Below, piece by piece: positions 23,241 to 35,950 of a stretch of DNA of 64,000 nucleotides. The notes under the pieces are model-generated. The model had not been told where the DNA came from, ran no database searches, and saw nothing but the letters and a program-made list of their open reading frames with translations. Origin of the DNA: Epiperipatus broadwayi (lineage: Eukaryota > Onychophora > Udeonychophora > Euonychophora > Peripatidae). The stretch lies in the NCBI GenBank assembly GCA_028023455.1, contig JAQFVV010012397.1:3986888-4050887 (forward strand), given 5' to 3'. A program made the translations under genes and the position numbers. How positions within the stretch are numbered: position 1 is the first letter of the stretch; every line of letters begins with the position of its first letter.

Positions 23241-25009
23241 TGTAATGGAATAAGTATATGCCATTACATTTCTTTCAAATAAAAGTAAAAAAATATATTA
23301 AATCACCCTCGAGTAGAAATATATGTATCGGAAAAAAAGGGGGAATTTAATAATTTGATTTGAATTAATATATATAATCCACAGATGGCAAACTCTTTAT
23401 ATAATTTAAAGTTAAAATCTAAAAACAAGTTTCTTTTTAATATAAAATAATTTTTTAAAAAAATGCTGTTAATTAGTTATTTTTATTCTTAGAATGGAAA
23501 TGATTGTCTATTTTGATGAATTAGAAACAGGCCCTTGGACATATAGTCAGTTAAGAGATAAATTAAAAAAAATACTACAGATAAGAGTGGAAAGAAAATA
23601 AAAAAACTTTTAAGTGAGAAGAGTTTTTGGATTGCTCTCGCTGATTATTGCAGATCTCCAAAATGTAGGGGTCAGCAATAATTTACATTTCCCATATTTG
23701 CAGCAGCTGAAGTGGTCTCCAGAATAGGACGGTTCCTGGAAAATAGCCAGCAATGGACTTTTCTCCATCTAGAAGAATAGGAAATGGAAAGAACTTTGAA
23801 TTCTACCATGCATCAAGGATTAAAAAGATGGACTTTACCTATAGCATTGAAAAGTATAAACTTTTCTTTTAAATGAAGTATGAACATTAATCATATAATG
23901 CAAACTTTCCTCAGTATTTTAAGTATCATTTGCTTTTAAAAGAAATCTCTTATCTGACTAAATTTTAAATTATTTATCTATTTTCTTTTTTTTAAAATAT
24001 GTTTAATATCATTTCCATTCTTGTAATTTCTTTTAAATTAATTATTTAAAATGAGCATGAATGGCTGCATAGATTCATAAGATTATTAGTTTAAAGTGTG
24101 TTAATTTTGGGCTAATTATTTTGTAGTTGAATCGGTGCTAGTGGATAGATGTACAGATGTTTTATGTCAATGTAACCTGAGTAGGTGTGTTGGATACTCA
24201 TTCCCTTGTACCGCATTATCATACAGGGCATAATACCCACCTGAACATATGACCTAAAAGAGTAGGCATCACATTGCCAATGGTCATAGATGCATTTCCT
24301 ATGCCATTGATTTTCTTATGCTCTGACTGGGACAGTAAGCCAGCAAAGACTACTATCACCATTTGCAGAGCTTTTCGTATAATTTCATTTTTGTATCATG
24401 GGGAAGATGCTCATTCCTTCTCATCATGATTCATTATTTTTCTAATGATATCATGCTTCAGATGTAAAATTCCTGTTAGCATGATTGTGCTATGCTAATA
24501 ATCTCATTTTGCATTGGTCACATTGGTATATCAGTAAGCTAGCATAGGTTTAAATGCAAGATTTTTGGTCTAAGATTAAAAGGGATTGGGTTGGCTATTG
24601 CGTAATCTATGTAGCATGTTCACACAATAAAATATTAAAATTGTATTTAAATCTATTAAACACTTCCACTTGTGCATATAATCCAAATCAAATATATTTA
24701 GTTGATTTAATTTTCAGAATCTTTTTAATGCATGTGTGCAGTATAATAAAATGTTTTGTTGAATTAATTTTAGTGATAACTTATTCTATATATTTTATTA
24801 ATATTTAAAAGTAGGCATTAGAAATTTGAATATACAATATGATATTTTAAGCTCAGCTTCTCCCTGAGCTAGCGACTGGTGCTTTTGGCTCAATAAAAAG
24901 GTAACCTCTCCTGCATGTATCTGCCTAATGTATAAATTTTCCAGGTTCAAATGGCCTGGTGGCACCCTGGCATGGCAGATTAGATTGGGGATGTTTGTTG
25001 ACCATTATA
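23241..25009 (+). mobile_element. 2.1 kb repeat, copy D (shortened)
   Basis: Forward copy starting TGTAATGGAATAAG with ATGCCATTACA behind it, then GGAAATGATT, CCCTTGGAC, GGCTGCATAGATTC and the tail GTATCTGCCTA, CCAGGTTCAAATGG, ending GACCATTATAA. About 350 bp shorter than copy C through internal deletions. Non-coding. The tail directly abuts a tRNA-like repeat fragment (25021). Confidence 0.7.
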
Positions 25010-25020
25010 ATATAGAAAAT

Positions 25021-25170
25021 GATCTGAACCAACTGATGAGTGCTGGTTCAACATGAAATACATATACTGGAGATCATTTATCTTTTTCACATTATGTGGT
25101 CATGTGTAATTGTTGTATAAAATGGAGTAGATAGATGTAGGAAGCTTGAAAGTCTGAGTTCAAAATCCCT
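25021..25170 (+). mobile_element. tRNA-like dispersed repeat, 3' part
   Basis: Matches the 3' third of the 6357-6752 repeat (GATCTGAACCAACTGATGAG, CATTTATCTTTTTCACA, then GAAAGTCTGAGTTCAAAATCCC). The B-box-like end is at about 25156-25169. Confidence 0.6.
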
Positions 25171-28100
25171 TCTAATTAAACATAGTTTTAATAAACAATT
25201 ATCTAAATGTTAATTCTGTTTTTGCATCAAAATCTAATACAATAAAGTAAATATTTTTATTCATAAATAGAGTCATAATCAAAAAATTATATTCCTGATT
25301 ATTTTTTACTGAATCATGTAGATAGATGTCAGAAATTTTTGTACCAAAAAAATAACAATCTGAGTGGCTAGTTTATGATAAAGGCCACGTTACCTTAATT
25401 TTACAGGATAAATAGTTGTGTGTCAATCTATTGATTCAAATTTTATTTACAAAGCTTAAAATTTAAAATATCCACATTTAATTAGTGACTTTACATATTT
25501 TTTTATATAAAAAACTATTTTAGCCTTGACACTTTATATTTTGGACAACTTATAATAATTTGACAAGTAACTAAAATTTCTAGTTTTTGAGCTATAGTAT
25601 AAATGAAAATCAATATGCTGCACCAATACTTGAATTTATAATCCTTCATATTTGAAAAAAAAAAGAAACTATCAAAACATAAGATGAAATTTTTAGAGAA
25701 AACTTTTTTAATAAAAGGTTATCTATTTTTGCTAACTAAATGCCCAAATGTTTCATCATGCTGATGTGATCTTAAAATTATATGCCTTTTATGCTTATAG
25801 TCCCTGATTGCAAATATATTGAATACATCACAGATTAACAATAGTCAATATATTGTTGCATTACTTCAGCTGCAATAATGCAGGAAAATAACAATAATTG
25901 ATAATCATTGCTATAAAAAGTAAGTAGCTAAATGAATCTGTCCTTAAAGTATATAAATATTGAAAATATGATCTATCACATTTGCATTTAACAATAGGCA
26001 TTCTAAAAATGCTTTTTGGGATATGCTCTTAAGCACTACATTGTTATTTAAAAACCACCTGGATTTCATTTTCTAGATGATATTCAATAAAAACCAGTTT
26101 TTTTAGACATATGCTATTCATCAACAAAGAAATTTACCAAAAAAAAAAAAAAAATAAAAATTAAATAATATCAACCCTAAATTGGTTTATAATTTTTATT
26201 TATTTATACATTATTTCCTTTTCAAATAATTGAGGAGAAAACCTTTAAAATTTGGTAAAAAATTATTAGGAAAAGATAAAAACAGTCCATGTATGAAAAT
26301 TAATCAAATTTATTTTTATTCTAGCAGTCAAAGTAATTAATTATTCATAAGAATATTAATAATACATATTATAAAATATAAAAAGTTAATGCAAATACTT
26401 TTATGCTTGAAGAGTTTTCAATTTTAAAAAAAAATTATATTGATAAATCAAATTCTTGTGCTCAGCCCATCACATAGTGCTCAAACATCATTTAACTTTC
26501 TAAACAAGTCAACATACAATAAAAAATAAATGTAAATGTTTAAAAACAAATTTATTTTTAAATGCAAACAATTTGACTTGAATATAAAGTTGTGGTACAT
26601 TTTAATTCAGGCTGAATCGCCCTCTTAATAAATTAATAAGAATTATATTTAAAAGTAATATTAATTTAAATGTTATGAATTTTAAAACTATTTTTAAAAA
26701 ACAGACTCTTCATTGTTTTTATTGCTATATTAATAATGTTAGGCTGCTGATAGAAAAGTAGTCATAATCGGAGGTTTTAAGATAACTAATTGAAAAGCAA
26801 TATTATTTGAAATAAATGTTAGAGATTTATTCCAATGATGACTGAAAAAGTCACCATGAAACATATATAGGTAATATGAAATATCTAGAGTTGATTTAAA
26901 AATTGCAAGAATTAGTATTTTCATTGAGAGAAAAGTCTATATACAATGGAATAATAATATTTAGAGTGTTATTAGAAATTTCAAATTTAAGATTAAATAA
27001 ATATTTTGTTTACAAACATTGGAGTGATTAAAGGATTAATATTTTTTGGCAATTTTTTATCTAAGAATCCAGAAACATGTTCATCTTGTTGTTTTATAAC
27101 TATTTTTCTTAAGTATTATTATTTATTTTTAAATTGTGAATAGAAAACAACTATCCAAATTCATGATTTAGAAGATAATGATGGTTTCTTCCATGAACAT
27201 TTGTAGGGTCAGTTAGATATTTTCTTTGACACTTATTGCAGAATTACATGGCTAGGAGATAAAAAAAAGAATCCTATTAGCCAATCATTTTGATATTTCA
27301 ATCCATTATGTTGATGTATAGCATATGTAGAAATACAGATGAATTGTTGCTGTAACAACTAGATATTATATAGGATTTGATTCCAGTCAAATGCTGTTAC
27401 ATTATTCTTTCTTTTCTGTTAATTTCTATCTATAATTTTTTTTACAACTTTGGTACAATCATATTTAAATTACTTGGATATGAATAGCTGAAAATCTGAG
27501 ATGGAAAAATCTTATTGCAGCTAAGATCCTATTTATACCCACACAACTATATTGTTTGGAAAACGTAATTTAATTTGAATTGATACTTGCTTATTTTTTT
27601 TTTTTTTGTAATTAACTTCAGATAAAAAACATTAATTGTCTTTGATTCTTAAAATTTGATAAAATACATTTATTAAAGTATAATTCTACTTTTACTCTAA
27701 TATTAACAAAATATGTTCAAGATAATAAAAATTTTTAAAACAAATATTTTTAAAAATGATTTATCTTTCTGATGAAAAAGATTTCAATACTTTACTTTGT
27801 AGATTTTCAACATTTAAAAAAGACAAGAAATTAATTAATGTTAATAGGATTCACTGTAATAAACTTTGTGTTGTAAATTATCTAGTTAGTATATTTTACA
27901 ATTATTTTACATTAAAATAAATGAATGCAGACAAGTTGTAATATTTATAAATGTATACTCTAATATTAATTCATAACATGCGAATATCATTAAATACAGA
28001 GATTTAATAAAATGAATAAAATTATTTTACTGTTGTCAATATTTTTGGAGAATTAATAATTAGGATTATTTATTCGTTAATATGATGAAAATAAATTTGG

Positions 28101-28320
28101 CACTTATTCACTAAGGCAAAAGACACTATTTCTATTCAGACCATTTATCTGAGCCACTACTGACTGACAGTATCTCATTATTTACCCCTTAAAAAGTATT
28201 TAATTTAAACGACAAGTTTTTTTTAAATGAAGGGTCTTGCAGTTTCATCACTACCACTTTCAAACACTATTGATTCACTTCAGGATAAAAGTATCTTTAA
28301 ACTATTAATAATTTTTATTA
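25171..28320. other. AT-rich sequence, no feature recognised
   Basis: About 3.1 kb with scattered poly(A)/poly(T) runs (A14 near 26142) and no supportable gene or shared repeat. Confidence 0.6.
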
Positions 28321-28815
28321 GTCATTTATTAGATTACAGACTATCCAGTTAATGAATAATATTTATGTAGTATAATTTTCATTATACTATTCACACAAGG
28401 TAAGGTCTGTTTTTATCCACTTTTAACACCTACAAAGGTGTAACCATAAACATATGACCAAGACATCCACAAGATGAACATTTCATGCTGAACATGTACT
28501 TATCAGTTGGTTCAGATTACAATATTTTATACATATCTTTATCATTGTTCAGAATATATAAATAGCCAATTATTGCAGTTTAATTGATAAGCATCAAACT
28601 TACCACCTTCACAATTTTAACATAAATCATTTAACGGAAATGTATTAATAATTCATATTAGTCCTTTATTAGGCTAGAGATTATCCACTTATTAAATAAC
28701 ATTTCTGTAGTGTAATTTTCACTAAACCACTGTCACACAAAGTAAGGACTGGTTTCTATCTGTTTCTAAGATCTTGTGGAGTAATGTAATTATAAACATA
28801 TGAACAAAGATGTGA
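28321..28815. repeat. Partial direct duplication with tRNA-like repeat fragment
   Basis: About 28321-28468 and 28661-28815 are direct, diverged copies (shared blocks: CATTTATTAG / CTTTATTAG, GTAGT(A/G)TAATTTTCA, CACACAA(G/A)GTAAGG, ATAAACATATGA). The offset is about 340 bp. The part 28430-28530 resembles the reverse complement of the tRNA-like repeat (TCAGTTGGTTCAGATTA). Confidence 0.55.
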
Positions 28816-28889
28816 AAAAGGTGTATTCCTGCTCCTATCTTATGGAAGAAAGATGCAATCAAAATTTCATTACAGAAATATTATCTTTA

Positions 28890-30060
28890 AGTTATATCTA
28901 GTTTTCTGATTCATAGCTTTCTCTTCACATCGATCCAGAAAACATTCTTATGTCATCTATTGATTTCACATTATTCTTTTCCAGGGATTAAAAAAAAATT
29001 CTTCAAAAATTCATTTAAGATTTAAACTATCTATTTGTGGTTATATCTTTTAGCACTATATTTAGTCCAACATCTTAGTCTTTTAATTTTTTCAAATGAT
29101 ATCAATATTACCTGTTTGTTCTTTTTACTCAAGTATTTTACTTCTAATTTCATTATTTCTAATATACATATCTCCATACCTAATTATGTAGTCTTACATT
29201 AAGCATCCAAATCTCAGATCCTTATGTAAAAGTGATAAAATACATTTATTAAAATCTTTCTTTTCAAATCCATAAATATATTTCCATATAATATTAGGTT
29301 AATTTTATAAAAATCATTCCATTCAATTTTAATTCTATGATCAATTTTATCCATAATACTTTCATCTGTAATAATAATTTCAGCAAAGTAATTTGAGTTG
29401 CTAATTTTTTGTAATTTGTGATCATCATTCTTTCTGGTTTTCTGTTAAAAATAAATGATTCTTATTCTTTTTAGCATATATCTTTTGTTTCTTGAAATAT
29501 TTTCTGAAGTTCTGAAACATTTGCAAAATACAGATGACTTAAATAACATCATTATTTTTTCTCAGTGATTTTCCATTTTAATTCACAAAGTATTTCTTGT
29601 AAAACTGCTGTAAAAAGTTTTGGTGATAAACAATTACATTCTATGTTAATTTTTTTAATATTACCATATAATCTAATAATTATTATTGAATTTTGATATT
29701 TTTAAGATTATGGCAATATCTTGAGTCTATATCTTAAAAGTCCAAACTTTAATCAAATGGCTTTTTATAATCTACAAATTGAGAGCATGATGGCAGAATT
29801 CATACTCATTGAATCTTTCTCAAATTTCTTTTAATACTCATACTAAAATGTGATCTGCATTAATATCACTTTTAAAGATTGTCCTTTTATTTAGAGTCCA
29901 AATCACTCTATAATGGAATTATAATTATTTTAGTAAAGATTTTGTAGAGAAATTATAAATTTTAAAATTCTAATACATTATTTCTGATCTTTTTTAAATA
30001 TATTCTTCCAATGATCTAGGACATCTTTATTATTGAAACATTTTATAAATAATTTTATCA
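28890..30060 (-). pseudogene. Decayed RTE-type LINE reverse transcriptase
   Basis: RTE LINEs encode EN and RT. On the minus strand, RT motifs appear in order through several frame changes: FNEYEFCHHAL and VDYKKPFDS (RT block with the first catalytic Asp, around 29740-29830), LSPKLFTAVLQEILCELKW (about 29560-29620), and HLYFANVSELQKIFQET where FADD is expected but FANV is seen. Next come NSNYFAEIIITDESIMDKIDHRIK-type residues (usual NSNYxYLGQIITDDG, about 29350-29400), and YGNIFMDLKRKI. The catalytic DD is lost and stops are frequent, so it is inactive. The EN domain is not visible, and the 5' end appears truncated near a SINE-like sequence at 30064. Confidence 0.8.
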
Positions 30061-30063
30061 ACA

Positions 30064-30330
30064 GTTTTGTTCAACTTCTGGTTTAGTGGTTAGAATATTT
30101 TTTAGATGTAATCATCATCTGAAATTCAAGTCTGGTGTAAGAATTTTTTTTTTTTTTTAGATGACAAACAATTTAGGATATTTTTTTAAGTAGGAGGTCA
30201 GTAGTAAACCAGATACTACCCAGTATTAATTAATAAAGAAATTACCTGGATGAGTGTCAATGTTGTAACTGTAAAAGAAAAAAAATACAGATGTAAAATG
30301 ATACAGGTTTAACTACTTGTGAGGCATGTT
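30064..30330 (+). mobile_element. tRNA-derived SINE-like sequence
   Basis: An A-box-like TAGTGGTTAGAATATT lies at 30084-30099 and a B-box-like GAAATTCAAGTCTG at 30121-30134, at normal tRNA spacing. A T-run and an unrelated body follow. Order and spacing fit a decayed tRNA-derived SINE head. The 3' limit is uncertain and no other copy is in the window. Confidence 0.45.
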
Positions 30331-32961
30331 TATGGGTGTATGAATATTTTTTATTGATAATGAATTCACAGTTTATTTTTAAATTTTTTTCTTAGACAAT
30401 TAAGATTTTTCAATGATTGTATTGTTTTTATTTTTAATCATTTTCTTTTAATTTTATTTCTGACTTTAAAAATTATTTTTTAGAGATGAAAAAAAAAATT
30501 TATATCTTATGTCAGTATGCCATTTAAATAAAATGAAGCAAAAAAATAGAATTATTTTCTCAGAGAAGTTTTATTTATTTCATATCTTGTACATCAATTT
30601 TTTTTATTCAAATTTAATTTTTTAAATAACTTCTACGTATGAATATTTTTCATTTAGCATCTCTTCAATAACTGCTTAATCTTTAATGCTCATATGAAGA
30701 CAGAGTGATGTGACCAAAATGTATAAACTACATTGATATTATCAACAATATGTTGTAATGGTAAATCTGTTTGAACTAGAAGATATGTAAATATTTAACA
30801 GTAAATCTTTGATTCCAAATAAATATTTATATTAGATGAAAATTGAATGGTTAATAAAATTCAAAAACCTGTTTTTTCAAATATGTATAAATAATATTAA
30901 CCAAATGATGATGACGATAATATATAAAATAAGTACAAGTCCTCCCAAAAGTATTTTATTTGTTTTTCAGTTCCACTAAAATAAAAAATTGAACTTTCAG
31001 GTGCCAAATATTTTAACTAGAAAGTTTATTTTTGTAAAACGTATTAATGCCCAACTACCATCAGTTACAAATTATTACCACCATCTCTGAATGGTTCTTA
31101 ATGGATTGCATGATTTCTCAGGATTGTGGATATTATTAGCATATTAGATATTAAAATCATAATGTTTGAATTGATTTACATAAGCACATACAAACTAAAT
31201 GGATTAATAACAAAAGTAGTTTAATTTATTAACAATAAATATATAAAATAGTTATGTATATACTGTCAACTATTAATATACATACAAAATATTAAATATA
31301 ATAATAATAATAATAATAATAAAAGGAATTTTTAAGAATTTATAATATCTGTAATGATAAGAACTTATCACATGAAATATTTAAATAGTTCCAAATCATG
31401 GTTTTCTGCAGATATCATTCTTTTAATATATTTCTGGATGTCTTCATTATTTTCTAAAAGATGAGTTATCTTCCTGGTGCATTGGTGATATTAGATAAGA
31501 AATACAGCAACATTGGTGATATTAGATAGTATATAGTATCATTAGGTTTTGTGTTATTATTAAAAGACTCTGCTTCTTTCTTCACAGTGTTATTAAAATA
31601 AGCAATGTTGGGTTTTAACAAACTTTGCACCATTTTTTGGATTTGATTGTATTTCCAGGTGTTCAGCTATGTGGTTTTAGGTTATGTAGTTACACATCCT
31701 AAATGATATTCTGTTAGATAAAGTTGTCATATTTGTTGTTATAAATGAAGTATTGAAAAATACTGTGAAACTGTCAGCAAGATGTGGCTATTTGAGTCAC
31801 AATAGAAAAAGTGTAATCAGTGGTTTCTCTGGTTTACATTGTAACACTGCCACACTGCTGGTTAAGTTGAATCTAGATTAGAATGGATTGCCTGAACTGG
31901 ACTATACTAAAAACTAGCCTTATTTTCTCATTTCCAATCTATTTATATTCTGTTTGATGTTGTTCAACATGTTTTCCAAACAACAGATCCATCAGCTAGT
32001 TACAAGAATTGATCTCTGTTTCTTTACATGTTTTTTGGAAAACATTTTTTTTATTCTCTTCACAACATATTGCGGAAACAAATTTACAGATATCATGCTT
32101 TGATTACGGTAATGAATAAAACAAAATAGTTTTTTTTCACTTTTTTATTTACATTAAATAGTGAAGAAAGAATGAAAGAATTGTCACTGACTTTTACAAT
32201 TTCATTGCTAATTTTTAAAATATTATTGTCTAAAATTTTAAAATCATATTTTGTTTTGCCATCAAATTTATTATAAATATGTGAGTGATTTTATTTATAA
32301 CTCCATTCAAAAAAGGCATACTAAAAAGGTTCAAGATGCTTTAGATTTTTATAAACTACTCAATTCAATTTTAAACATATCGAAACTAAATTTTCTTGCT
32401 TTCTTTACTTTGCATTTAATCATTTTATTATTTTTCACATATTGCACAGTAACATTATAAAATATTTAATAATATAATGCAATGCATAAACTAACTTTTC
32501 TTTTAATTTTTTAGGCATTTTACAAATTTATTTTTCAATTTATACAAGTTCTTTATCAAACAATTTTTTTCATGCAGCTTTGCAATATAACTAATTCAAA
32601 CTGCTATTGAATTTGTTTTAGTTATAATATAGATTCACCCGATACATATATATTGAAACATTTTTCACATTTTGATAGGTCTTCAGTTACACACTAGAAT
32701 GCGTGAGTTAATCAAGCTATGAAGAAGAAAAATATTTCATTTATATTCCTAAAAAACATAGCTATATTTCCTGATTAACTTGGCCTACTACTTATTAAAA
32801 TTTGTCTTGCTGATGGAATTAGTTTTTTATATTTATTTTAACAAGGGTTCCAGGATTCATACAAGAATCCACTGAAATCCATTGTGTCGCACATCGTAAA
32901 TTAAGAAGGAAATAATTGAAAAGATCGGGATTATGATTTCCCATAACTTTATTTTTTACAG

Positions 32962-33001
32962 AATATTACTCTCGGAGCTTAATCAATAATTATTGGCAAA
33001 G
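32962..33001 (+). CDS. Possible 40 bp internal exon (very tentative)
   Basis: An acceptor-like TTTATTTTTTACAG ends at 32961 and a donor-like GTAAAT starts at 33002. Between them only one frame is open, reading YYSRSLINNYWQ after two leading bases. The segment and the 130 bp before it hold several CpG (GTCGCACATCG, GATCGGG, CTCGGAG), unusual for this window. No flanking exon was found, so this is a pattern match only. Confidence 0.18.
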
Positions 33002-34040
33002 GTAAATTATACATTTAATTTCTACTAAACTAACATTAATAATGCACAATGAGAAGTTGATAAAAGTAAAATATTTTATTCAAGCAAATTAAAATATTTA
33101 AAGCTAAATTACTAATAAATTGGAAAGACTACATACATGCTAATCCAGATATTAGTGAACTAACTAAAACAGTTTGACAATTAAAGTTCACTTTTTAAGT
33201 TTCTTCCAGGAAGTTCTTTGAATGATAAATCCATGTCTCTATTAGTAGTATATTATAAACTTTTAGTAAGGATTGTTTGCGAACACTTAATTTAGTCACA
33301 ATCAGGATATGAATCTTAGCTTACTGGTAAGTTAGCGAATTTTCATAGATTGTTGATTACTAGGCATGGTTTTTCAGGAAAGGTGGAATGAGATCATGAC
33401 CATTGGTTTTAAACTTGTTTTTGGTCCATACTAAAGGCTAGTCATGAAAGCTTTTCTGGGGTTGACATCTTCATGATGAAAGTTGTCAGCAAAAGCTTCG
33501 GTCTACTCCTGCACAACAAATTATTTTAGCATAGAGTGGCCCTGAATCTTTTGTGATCTAGGACCAGCCAAAAGTAAAAAAACAGACAAGACAAGAACCT
33601 GATCACACTGGTTTTCTTCTTTTTATACTTGAGGTCCAGTTTTCAGACTTATGTGCATACTTTTATCTGTATTTTATCCTAAAATACAAGTCGATAATCT
33701 TGTACATTTATTTTGTATTTTTCCTCTACAAAGTTTGTTTTTTATTTATATAAATTCCTTCTGCCATCTTTAATTAGTTTTAAAACTTTGATTGTAATCT
33801 GTGGAATTCTCTGTCTTTTAGTTTGTCTGGATTAGTAATCTGTGTGTCTTTTATTCTTTCCAATTTTAATTTTTATTAAATTACCTAGATAAATATGAAC
33901 CAAAAATTTAACTTCCACTGTATGTTTTTTAAAAAGTAAATTACACTAACTAAAAAAAAAAAATTAAAAATGCTTCTTTTAAAAGATCTTTAAATTTATT
34001 CTTTTTTTAGCTTTTAAATATCTTACCAAATGCCAATATA

Positions 34041-34045
<5 letters not shown>

Positions 34046-34125
<80 letters not shown>
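34046..34125. repeat. (TA)n microsatellite
   Basis: Eighty bases of uninterrupted TA. A further short TA run follows at 34139-34153. Confidence 0.95.
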
Positions 34126-34128
<3 letters not shown>

Positions 34129-35599
34129 TTTAATGTTTATATATATATATATACCTCTTTTACTATTGAAAATATTCGGTTTTAATTGTATATATGTTTA
34201 ATACATAATTATATAATTTATTATCATAGTTTTTTTATGATGAGTCAGATTACTCAAATTTTCAAATAATGTATTTAATCCATGGCAATTTTGAATACTA
34301 CTAACTCATAAAAAAGATCTGAGTGATTACAATTTTTGATTATGGTTTATCTCAAATCTTGATTTTTAGTTTGATATTTTTTTTTAACACTTCAAACATT
34401 TATAAATCATCATTGCACAATTTGAAAAGTCTTATTAATACTGAATTAAGTAGATTGTGTACCTTTTTAAATTTCCACCATACTCGACTTACTTAATGTA
34501 TACATGATTTACATTATATAAGTCATGATGATTGAAGTCATACTCATTAATCTATTTCAGTGCCACATATATTACAAGCTTGAGTTTTTAATGAATATTA
34601 CATGCTACTACAGAGATGTTCATGTCCAATGCTATCCTATTAATTCCCAGAGGAATTAAGAAACTTGGAATTATTGCAGCTAGATCTTCTGGATTACTCT
34701 AGTTTGAATAGCATGTATTTAATATAAACAGAAATATATTTAATTATAGATTGTAAAGCAACAATACTGTTAATACTATTTTTATTACTTTTATATATAT
34801 ATATAATTATTCAATTTTTCGAAAGTTTATTTATTAGATTTTAAATAAGTTTCTTTTTTTTTACTACTATTCTCTTGATGTAAAATAATATCTGACAAAA
34901 ATCTGACAGTGAAGAAAGTAATCCAATAAACTACCAGGGTGCATTAATCATTGGTCAGAAAATTCTCTTCAGGTCTACTTAATTCAATTCAGTTAATTTT
35001 ATCAAATAAGAACATCAAGAAAGCAACTGTAATTAAAGTAGCAAGATATATTAACTTAAAAAGTTGTACACAAATGAAAAGAAAAAAAAAAGATTCTAAA
35101 AATAATGTAAAAGTAAATATCAAGAGATTATGAACTGTAAACCTAAGTTAAGAAATTGTGTTTATGATATGTGTTTTTTAACCTTAAGGAATCAATTGAT
35201 TTGATGTAAATTTGAAAATAAATTAGTGTTGTTTTAAAGGCTTTGTGTTTATATATATATACACAGACATTCAAAAAATAAGAATAAGCAATTTATTAAT
35301 CAAATTTCAGTCTCAAATGACGTTATTTAACTCTAAACAAATTCTAGTAGCAAGTTGTCACGTTTAAACTTGCTTTTACAACACCTACTTTTAATATTTT
35401 TAGCAGTTCATATGTAACTTCAAAATTATTCTAATAAAACAAAAAATATGCGAAACAGTGGGAGGGGGTGGCATACATTAAAATCTATGGCCAAAACTTT
35501 ATAAGCAAATTAAAAAATAATACCTTTTTAAATTTTATCATCTGCATTTATTCAGTGATGTTTATCACTATCAGTTTCTATCATTATCAGTACAGTATG

Positions 35600-35950
35600 G
35601 GATCTTTTCAAGTTTAATGTAATTTCTCTAATCCATAGTTTTCTATTTTTCATTTCACAAGAAAACTTTCCATCTCATATGTGGCTCCTTTTTAGATCTT
35701 TTACAATATTTTGGGATACAAGTCTTACTACTTTTCTAACAATATGCCCATCTCGTTTCTTTTGGTTCTTTAATTTTTGAAATAATGTTAATGATATCTA
35801 TTTCAATTTGTATTTAGTAATCTTATATCTCATGTATTCTCTTTCAATCAGTTTACTTTTTTATATTATTTTGGCAATGGTGATTATTTTCTGGTCAATA
35901 AATTATAGCATTTATTGAAATCTATAATATTTTTTATATGCTCATGACAT
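35600..35950 (-). pseudogene. C-terminal remnant of an RTE-type LINE
   Basis: Minus-strand frames give LIEREYMRYKITKYKLK, then LKNQKKRDGHIVRKV, then (other frame) KEPHMRWKVFL. This is the order at the end of RTE-type polyproteins, where a conserved W-x-GH-I-R box is followed by a basic, proline-rich P-x-RW segment. The GHIVR box is near 35745. Short, stop-ridden and without the RT core. It could belong to the same family as the 28.9-30.1 kb copy, but they do not overlap in content. Confidence 0.5.

Larger units (their letters stand above)
30331..35590. other. AT-rich sequence with TA tract; two weak signals
   Basis: No recognised gene. Contains (ATA)n at 31298-31322, an 80 bp (TA)n at 34046-34125, a possible micro-exon (32962-33001) and a degenerate hammerhead-like string (33462-33515). 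Confidence 0.5.
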
